Below, in pieces: positions 57,190 through 64,000 of a DNA stretch of 64,000 bases. How positions within the stretch are numbered: position 1 is the stretch's first letter; the number at the start of each line of letters is the position of its first letter. Origin of the DNA: Luzula sylvatica (Eukaryota > Streptophyta > Magnoliopsida > Poales > Juncaceae); NCBI GenBank assembly GCA_946800325.1, contig OX326959.1:9692501-9756500 (forward strand), written 5' to 3'. The position numbers were made by a program, and so were the translations under genes. The notes below the pieces were generated by a model that saw only the letters and a program-made list of their open reading frames with translations, ran no database searches and was not told the DNA's origin.

Positions 57190-58749
57190 CCCTGATTTAT
57201 GCAAATATCCTTGAGTTGGCGAAGTCCAATTTTGTAGACCAATTTCTTGAAGGTTGTAGTTGGTAATGACTTGGTAAAAAGATCCGCTATATTATCACTT
57301 GAACGAATCTGATGAACATCTATCTCGCCATTCTTTTGAAGTTCATGTGTCGAAAAGAATTTTGGAGAAATGTGTTTGGTTCTATCTCCCTTAATATAAC
57401 CGTCCTTTATTTGAGTAATGCAAGCAGCATTATCTTAATTTAATACCACATGATTTTTGTATATTTTGAATCATTAATCTCAACCATACACATTATCTGC
57501 TTGTCTCATGAAGCGCTACAATCTCAGAATGATTTGTTGATGTAGCCACTAATGTTTGTTTGGTTGAACGCCAAGAAATAGCAGTATTACCATATGTGAA
57601 TACATATCCGGTCTGTGACCGTGCCTTATGTGGGTCCGATAAATATCCAGCATCTGAATATCCAACCAATTTTGGTTCATTGGTTTTTATATATAATAAT
57701 CCCTTGTCAATTGTTCCTCGAAGATAACGAAAAATATGTTTTATACCATTCCAATGTCTTCGAGTTGGTGCAGAACTATTTCTCGCTAAACAATTAACAG
57801 CAAATGCTATATCTGGTCGTGTGTTATTAGCAAGATACATCAATGCACCAATTGCACTTAAATATGGTACTTCTGGACCAAAAATTTCTTCATTATCGTC
57901 TCCAGGACAAAAACAATCTTTCTTTACATCAAGAGATCGAACAACCATAGCTGAACTTAATGGGTAACATTTGTCCATATTAAAACGTTTTAGTATATTA
58001 TTTGTATAAGTGGATTGATGAACAAATATCCCATTTCTTATATAATCGATTTGTAAACCAATACAAAATTTGGTTTTACCAAGGTCTTTCATTTCAAATT
58101 CCTGTTTTAAGTATTTTGCAGTATTTTCAAGCTCTTCCGGAGTTCCAATGATATTCAAATCATCGACGTATACTGCAATAATAACAAATCCACAATTTCG
58201 TCTCTTGATAAAGACACATGGACTGGCGGGATTATCTTGCATCCTTCATTTGTTAGATATTCACTTAAACGTTTGTACCACATTCTTCCAAATTGTTTCA
58301 ACCCATATAAAGATTTTTTTCAATTTTATAGAATACATACTTCGATGTATTCCATTACATGTTTCAGGCTGTTTTAATCCTTCGGGAATTTTCATGTAAA
58401 TATCACTATCAAGTGATCCATATAAATATGCGGTTACAACATCCATGAGTTACATCTGGAGTCCTTCAAAGACTGTCAAACTAATCAAAAATCTAAATGT
58501 AATCGCATCTAATACCAGAGAATATGTTTCAACATAATCTATTCTCGGTTTCTGAGTAAAACCTTGGGCTACTAGTCTTGCTTTGTATCTTACGATTTCA
58601 TTCTTTTCATTGTGTTTTCTTACAAACACCCACTTGTAGCCTACAGGTTGTATACCATCAGGTGTTTGGACTACAGGTCCAAAAACTTCACGTTTTGCCA
58701 GTGAATTCAATTCTATTTGAATTGCTTCCTTCCATTTTGGCCATGCCAA
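57190..58749 (-). pseudogene. Copia reverse transcriptase and RNase H
   Basis: Starts WPKWKEAIQIELNSL with YKWVFVRKHNEKNEIVRYKA and RLVAQGFTQK (fingers/palm). A TAA (about 58450) interrupts before MDVVTAYLYGSLD. A frameshift in the A-run near 58320 and another near 58225 follow. The catalytic YVDDLNIIG motif is intact, as are FEMKDLGKTKFCIGLQI, YLSAIGALMYLANNTRPDIA and WNGIKHIFRYLRGT. RNase H reads GYSDAGYLSDPHKARSQTGY, with a stop at 57493 after EIVALHETSR. Shifted-frame sequence continues to about 57190 (KHISPKFFSTHEL, IADLFTKSLPT). The gene cannot make a full enzyme. Confidence 0.9.
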
Positions 58750-58759
58750 CTTTTATCCT

Positions 58760-61186
58760 CTACACTTTTATGTCCTCTACACTTTTATCCTCAACATCCT
58801 TTTCAGAAGGATTTATTTTATCAATATCTTTGGCGATGCCAACTTTCTTATCATGCTCTCTTTTCTTCCATGGATTTTTATCTTTGGAACTGAGTGGCCG
58901 GCCACGCTTATGGCGTATATCAGTATTCTGACTATCCAAAGGTACTTCAATACGAGAAGGAGCATTTACTGTTGCAATATGTGATTTTGTTATTCTTTTT
59001 GTATCCGTAAATGCATCAGGTAATTGATTTGTAATTTGTTGCAAATGAATGATTTTCTGAACTTCTTGTTCATATTGATTTGTTCGAGGATCAAATTGAG
59101 CCATTGATGATGCATTCCATGTAATATCTTGTTTTTCCAGCTTTCTTTTCTCTCCCCCTAAAGGTGGAAAATTAACCTCGTCAAATTGACAATCAGCAAA
59201 TCTTGCTATGAAAAGCTCCCCAGTTGTTGGTTCAAGATACTTAATAATTGATGGAGACTCATAACCAACATATATTCCCAATCTTATTTGGGGACCCATT
59301 TTTGTGCATTGTGGTGGAGCTATCGGAACATATACCGCACATCCAAAATTTCTTAAATGGGATATGTCTGGCTGCTGGCCAGTCACAATTTGTAAAGGAG
59401 AGTATTTATGATATGTAGTTGGCCTTAATTTAATTAGAGTTGCGGCATGTAATATTGCATGGCCCCAAATTGAGGATGGTAATTTTGATTTCATAATTAG
59501 GGATCTTGCGATTAATTGTAATCTCTTAATGAGAGATTCTGCTAGACCATTTTGTGTATGTGTGTGGGCCACTAAATGCTCAACATTAATCCCAATTGAC
59601 ATACAATAGTCGTTAAATGCTTGGGATGTGAACTCTCCGGCATTATCCAGACGAATAGTCTTAATTGTGTAATCTGGAAGTTGTGTCCTCAATCGAATTA
59701 TTTGAGCAAGCAATTTGGCAAATGCTATATTTCGGGAAGCCAATAAACATACATGTGACCATCTAGTAGATGCATCTATTAGCACAATAAAATATCTAAA
59801 TGGTCCACATGAAGGAATAATGGGTCCACATATATCTCCTTGAATAAGTTCAAGAAAAGAAGGAGAATCATTTCCAACTTTTGTTGGTGATGGTCTAACA
59901 ATTAACTTTCCTTGATAACATGCCGTACATGATAGCTCATTACGTAAAAGAATTTTCTGGTTCTTTAATGGATGTCCATGCGAGTTTTCTATAATTCTTC
60001 GCATCATTATGACTCCAGGACGACCTAAACGATCATGCCAAATTGAAAAATAATTTTTCAAACTATCGAACTCCTGGTTCACTATAGCATGAGCTTCAAT
60101 CGTACTTATATGTACATAGTACAAACCAGTGGACAATGCACATAACCTTTCTAGTATGCATTTACTTTCACGTACAATACTTGTTATTTGAAGGTATGCA
60201 TCATTACCTTCATTTATTGTTTCAATATGATATCCATTTCGACGTATATCTTTAAAACTTAGCAAATTTCGTTTTGATTTTGTAGATAACAAGGCATCGT
60301 TTATTATAAACTTTGTTCCTCCAAGCATCAAAATAATTGCTCTTCCAGAGCCTTCGATTATATTTGTAGTGCTCGATATTGTATTGACATTAGCCTTTGT
60401 TTTTACACCACATCTGAAGCATGGACTTTCAGATCCATTGTAAACTGCATTTTGTTGTTTTTTCTTCTTTTCATGCGTTGGTTTCTTAATTTCATAATTT
60501 CTTTTCCAAGCGTAACCTCGATCTCGGCCTCGGCCTCGTCCACGACTGCGACCACGTCCACGGCCACTACCTCTAAAAGAGGTAGCATTCTCTTCTGGGA
60601 GTGGACTAGAATCAGTTGGACGAGATTCATGATTTTTCAACAAAAGTTCATTATTTTGTTCTGCTACGAGCAGACATGATATTAAATAAGGATATTTCTT
60701 AAAACCACGTTCTCGATATTGCTGCTGCAGGAGCATATTTGAGACATGAAAAGTAGAGAATGTTTTCTCTAACATATCAGCATCAGTGATGTTTTCTCCG
60801 CAAAGTTTCATCTGTGATGTAATTTTAAACATTGCGGAATTATAATCGAGCACTAATTTGTAATCTTGCAATCTTAGGTGCATCCACTCGTATCAAGCTT
60901 TTGGAAGAAATATAGTTTTTTGGCGATCATATCTTTCTTTTAGATTTTGCCATAGAACATCAGGTTCTTTAACTGTGAGGTATTCATGTTTTAACCCCTC
61001 ATGTAAATGATGACGTAAGAAAATCATGGCTTTTGCCTTTTCTTGGATTGATGCCTTGTTTTCGATTTTTATGGTGTCTGCGAGACCCATGGCCTATAAA
61101 TGAATTTCCGCATCAAGAATCCGTGATAAATAATTTGTGCCTGATATGTCCAAGGCAACAAATTCTAGCTTTGCTAGATTTGCCAT
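58760..61186 (-). pseudogene. Copia gag, protease remnant and integrase
   Basis: One frame runs from ATG 61186 (MANLAKLEFVALDISGTNYL) to the stop at 58760, with two in-frame stops: TAG at 61094-61096 and TGA at 60893-60895. Gag ends in a Gly-Arg run (RGSGRGRGRSRGRGRGRDRG) and half a zinc knuckle, CFRCG, directly followed by unrelated sequence. The rest of the CCHC knuckle and the aspartic-protease active site are deleted. Protease C-terminus (ALLSTKSKRNLLSFKDIRR) and the GAG-pre-integrase zinc region follow: WHDRLGRPG has arginine where the second histidine is expected, then SCTACYQGK. The integrase catalytic triad is present: GDICGP, RLDNAGEFTSQ and HTQNGLAESL. KRGRPLSSKDK lies in the C-terminal part. 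Confidence 0.9.
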
Positions 61187-61189
61187 AAT

Positions 61190-61410
61190 ACAAGCTTTGT
61201 TTGTAAGAGGGGAAAAAGAAAAAGGCAATACAAACTTTGTTTGTAAATTCGTTTGTAAGAGAATGGAAGATGAATGCAAACTTCATTTGTAACTTTGTTT
61301 GTAAGAGAATGGAAGATGAATACAAACTTCGTTTGCAACTTTGTTTGTAAGGGAAGAAAAGAAAAACAATACAAACTCCGTTTGTAACTTCGTTTGTAAG
61401 ATGAGAAAAG
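61190..61410 (-). repeat. ACAAAC..GTTTGT repeats in the copia leader
   Basis: The leader between 5' LTR and gag has about five units of roughly 60 bases. Each carries paired words ACAAACTTCGTTTGT or variants and AGAGAATGGAAGATGAAT / GGGAAGAAAAGAAAAACAAT. ACAAACTTYGTTTGT is itself palindromic, so each unit can form a small hairpin. The three overlapping small frames here only translate the repeat. Confidence 0.8.
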
Positions 61411-61697
61411 AAAAAGGAAGAACAATAAATACTTTTACCTTAACCATAAATCTCGTAGAGCTTCGTGCTGATCATGTGTTGTAAAACTAGCATAACTCAT
61501 GTGCTGAGTCGCTCTTTACACCATGTATATTATCTCTGTATGTTAATTTATATGTGTAAATGTGTAATATGTTTGTTAATGTTGTATTATGTAGTATGTA
61601 ATTTGTGTGGGTATGTGTATGTGTAATATAAGTGTGTATGTAATGTGTGTGGGTATCTTTGTGTTCTCTTTGTTCTATATTTGTGTCATTGTATATA

Positions 61698-62634
61698 CTA
61701 GGAATATAGCCCGCGCTTCGCTGCGGGATATATTATTTGATAAGAAATAATATAATTAGCAAAAATAATAATTTTATATATTATTTGATATATTATTTGA
61801 TATATTATTTCGCTGCGGGATATATTATTTGATATATTATTTGATAAGAAAATAGAAATATTTCTCGTGTTTCGCTGCGATTTTTCAAAATGTGTTATGA
61901 TCATAAAATAATAATTTTATCTAAAATGTTACAAGTATAAAACAAAAGTATTTTTTATAAATGTTAATTTAAAAAAAAAAATCTGATATTAAATAGTGTC
62001 ACAAGTATTATGCAATAAATGCAAATTTTTTTCCTCCTCAAAACATATCATATGTTCCAAAAGAAAAATTCAAATGTTTTATTTAGAATACAAAACATGT
62101 CAAATAAAATAAAATTCTGAAAAAAACAAACAAAAAAACATAAAAGACGCAGCTTGGTACCAATCAAAAATATTATAATAAGCACACAAAAAACGCAGAT
62201 TGGTACCAATCAAAATTGTTATAATAAGCAAAAAAAAAAAAAATAATACCAGCTGAGGCTAACAAAAAGTATTTGTGTGAATAGTATTTTATTAAATTCA
62301 AATATTTTATTTAGAACACAAGACATATGTCAATTATATTTATTAAGAACACAAGACATATATCAATTATATTTATTCATACGATGAAAAATTCAAATAT
62401 TTTATTTAGAACACAAGATATATGTCAAATAAAAAAAAAAAAATGAACAGTAACCGGGATGAACAGTACGTGCGAACAGTAACCGGGTGAACAGTAGAGC
62501 AGTAACCGGGTGAACAGTAACGCCGACGTGGCCTCACCATATCCCTTGTATTCTAAAATTAATGGGAGGGGGAATGTGTAGTATTTATGTAATTATATAA
62601 ATATATTTAAATAATATTTATATAATAGTAAAGA
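61698..62634 (-). mobile_element. Helitron inside the copia 5' LTR
   Basis: On the minus strand CCCGCAGCGAAGCGCGGG, then CTATATTC and CTAG (61701-61698) with host T next, is a clear 3' terminus. The hairpin loop word TTCGCTGCGGGATATATTAT recurs imperfectly at about 61810 and 61872. The proposed 5' end TCTTTACTATTATATAAAT (62634 leftwards) is reasonable for a plant Helitron but the preceding base is T, not A. GAACAGTAACCGGGTGAACA repeats (62442-62522) sit in the 5' part. Confidence 0.6.
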
Positions 62635-62712
62635 ATATTATAAATATATAATATTTCTTATAATAATTATATAATAATGAATAGTAAATAATATTATAAT
62701 TATAATAATTAC

Positions 62713-63002
62713 ACGTCTTATAGGGTCGGCCAGCCCCAATAAGGCTATAGGGTCGGCCTGCCCCAATAACTCTAACAGTACTTGGCTGCTTTATTGCTGA
62801 TTTGACTGATATGACTATAGGGTCGGCCCGCCCCAATAAATGCCGCCCCAATAACCTTATAGGGTCGGCCCGTCCCTGTCAGGATCGCCACTTTTAGGGA
62901 CCCCTAGTTAGGGTCGCCCAACCGACCCAATAACCTATAGGGACGATTTTGAGGTCTTGTTGGGTCAGTTTTGGCTGCCCCAATAACCCATATGTGTTGT
63001 AG
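62713..63002 (-). mobile_element. CACTA-like terminal fragment
   Basis: Read on the minus strand the right border begins CACTACAACACATATGGGTT, matching the CACTACAA terminus of En/Spm (CACTA) transposons. The next 290 bases carry five or more TATAGGGTCGGCC / GCCCCAATAA words in both spacings, like the subterminal arrays of that superfamily. The other terminus was not found, so it is a fragment or its far end has been replaced by the Helitron. Confidence 0.5.
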
Positions 63003-63489
63003 TGATATCATGGGTTGTGTCATGATAAATATTAAACAAATATAATAATAATAATAAAAATAATACATTTATTACATAACAAATACAATCTTATACATAC
63101 CCCGTCTTTGTGACTATAAAATTCCATGATACCTGAAAATGTGAAAACATAAACTCATCGTTTTCCGGTGCATGTTAACACTTCATTGCAAAGCCGAAAC
63201 AAACTTTCTTGTTCGCATTTATTTTCTTTCTTATTTTCATAAAGTTGAATACCGTATAACTAATTTCGGTTCGTTTTAACCGGATAAACCAAATAAAAAA
63301 AATTGTTTATTCGGGTCTATTTTAATTCGGTTCAATCAACTAACCAGATCGGTTAGGTTTTAAACAAATTAAGTTCGATTTAATTCGGTCTTGTCTAAAC
63401 CAGTTCGATTCGGCCCGAATAGTTCGAATGCCCACCTCTAATTATATCGACTCAATAAACTCACATGAGGTAACAAATAAATGATTTGG

Positions 63490-63770
63490 AACACATTTTT
63501 TATATATGCATTCATCCAAACATGCTCGATGCATGTTTTGTGGAAACATGCAAATATGCATTCATTTCAAATAAAAATAATACATTCATCCAAACCATTT
63601 TTTGCGTGAAAATCAGGTTAGGTAAATAACTTAAAAAACATGACAATACTTCTACAGTGTATCTTTATATATTACTACATGAGAATCATAAATCGAACGG
63701 TGAAACTGAATGAATGTGTTATACTTGACTTTTGCATAAGATATCGGAAGAAATTAATAATAAAATAATA
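63490..63770 (+). repeat. Dispersed repeat, third copy
   Basis: Inverted match to 30640-31060 and partial direct match to 49600-49800; see those entries. It lies directly right of the hAT target duplication. Confidence 0.65.
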
Positions 63771-63779
63771 TTTTATTAA

Positions 63780-64000
63780 AATTGGCATTTAATCCAATAT
63801 TAAGCAAAAAAACGTATAAGGAATTTATTTGGGTAAAGAAGAAAATAGGAGAAAAATCGCTGATGCTGGGAAGTTCAGATGAAATCTCTTGGAATTGGGA
63901 TGTATCAAAAAAATATTCTGTTAAAAATGCTTATGAAACGTTGATACAAGGTGTATTTACATGCAATCAAATGAGGGGGTTATGGGAGTTAAAAATTCCT
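63780..64000 (+). pseudogene. LINE (non-LTR retrotransposon) C-terminal region, cut by the window edge
   Basis: The plus-strand frame reads without stop to the window end: EFIWVKKKIGEKSLMLGSSD then EISWNWDVSKKYSVKNAYET and RGLWELKIP. The WxW..SKKYSVKNAYE..L and LW.LKIP pattern is the zf-RVT (reverse-transcriptase zinc-binding) domain that follows the polymerase of plant L1-type LINEs. Usual upstream reverse transcriptase sequence is not present within this window, so the copy is 5'-truncated. It may end intact outside the window. Confidence 0.75.

Larger units (their letters stand above)
56803..63081 (-). mobile_element. Ty1/copia retrotransposon, decayed
   Basis: The order on the minus strand is 5' LTR (63081-61477, itself interrupted), a repeat-rich leader, gag, protease remnant, integrase, reverse transcriptase, RNase H, 3' LTR (57063-56803). 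Integrase before reverse transcriptase defines the copia superfamily. A polypurine-like AAGTTGGAG directly abuts the 3' LTR, and CAGGGGGAGACTTAATACGC lies just after the RNase H end (about 57196-57177). Flanks GGTAC and AATAC share only three of five bases, so the target duplication is eroded or lost. Confidence 0.88.
61477..63081 (-). repeat. 5' LTR of the copia element, broken by insertions
   Basis: Matches the 3' LTR only at its two ends: TGTTGTAAAACTAGCA (61477-61493) and ATGGGTTGTGTCATGATAAA to ATTACATAACA (63006-63081). About 1.5 kb between them replaces the middle of the LTR. Confidence 0.75.
56360..63440. mobile_element. hAT MITE split by a nested retrotransposon
   Basis: TAGGGATGAGCAAATGGTTC at 56360 and, reversed, TAGAGGTGGGCATTCGAACT at 63440 are the two ends of one AACCGAACCG-family element. 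ATTATATC occurs at both 56352-56359 and 63441-63448, a perfect 8-bp duplication 7 kb apart. Left part (56360-56802) plus right part (63082-63440) total about 802 bp, matching the ~744-bp size of the intact relative at 33545-34288. The retrotransposon 56803-63081 therefore inserted into it. Confidence 0.88.

Noticed and set aside
58578..58931. 117-codon plus-strand frame and other plus-strand frames at 57.6-60.7 kb
   Set aside because: They are antisense shadows of the minus-strand copia polyprotein.
56798..63086. Clean 5-bp target duplication for the copia element
   Set aside because: GGTAC and AATAC share only three bases, so I do not claim a duplication; the boundaries rest on the LTR ends and the enclosing hAT.

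Overview
The window is AT-rich plant nuclear DNA, most likely from a flowering plant and probably a eudicot. The evidence is plant-type transposons of nearly every class, plant gene families (DUF4220/DUF594 and an AGD8/9-type ARF-GAP) and introns with GT..AG borders. Nothing looks bacterial or organellar. It is an intergenic, repeat-dense locus with one convincing intact gene, one decayed multi-exon gene copy, and many transposons whose ends and target duplications can be read directly.

Layout. Bases 1-13 kb hold a block of local duplications, including a roughly 1.45 kb inverted repeat at 7.8-9.2 kb and 11.6-13.1 kb, with long-TIR and hAT elements between them. Bases 13-25 kb hold two further segmental duplications. 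Each has a transposon in one copy and the empty site in the other (15378-16003 and 20507-21085). They also hold a Ty3/gypsy gag relic (minus strand), a LINE-like tail and a hAT element with a perfect target duplication (24486-25219). Bases 25.8-30 kb contain another hAT, a large inverted repeat built from short palindromes around TTTTAAAA, and a decayed Helitron ending in a textbook hairpin plus CTAG at 29913. Bases 30-38 kb hold (AT)n, degenerate tandem repeats, a hAT element and a 2 kb minisatellite with a roughly 600 bp higher-order period. Bases 38.6-40.4 kb carry an intron-containing ARF-GAP pseudogene on the minus strand. Bases 40.9-42.4 kb are a solo LTR flanked by CTAAT that contains 19 copies of a CCGTTnnAACGG palindrome. 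Bases 46.9-50.1 kb hold the DUF4220/DUF594 membrane-protein gene (47363-49285), with a (GA)n tract right before its ATG and its upstream region duplicated downstream. Bases 51.0-52.6 kb are a PIF/Harbinger element with a nuclease remnant. Bases 52.7-55.8 kb contain two Helitron 3' ends and short unrecognised coding fragments. Bases 56.4-63.4 kb are a nested structure: a hAT element split by a minus-strand Ty1/copia retrotransposon, whose 5' LTR is itself broken by Helitron-like and CACTA-like DNA. The right edge is a LINE open reading frame running off the window.

How the parts relate. Apart from the DUF4220 gene, nearly everything is explained by successive transposition and duplication. Seven independent Helitron 3' termini in 32 kb mark the region as a Helitron target or capture hotspot. 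The features least explained by known families are the palindrome-array inverted repeat (26955-28215), the palindrome array in the solo LTR, the higher-order minisatellite, and an upstream ORF whose frame relative to the DUF4220 gene depends on GA-repeat length.
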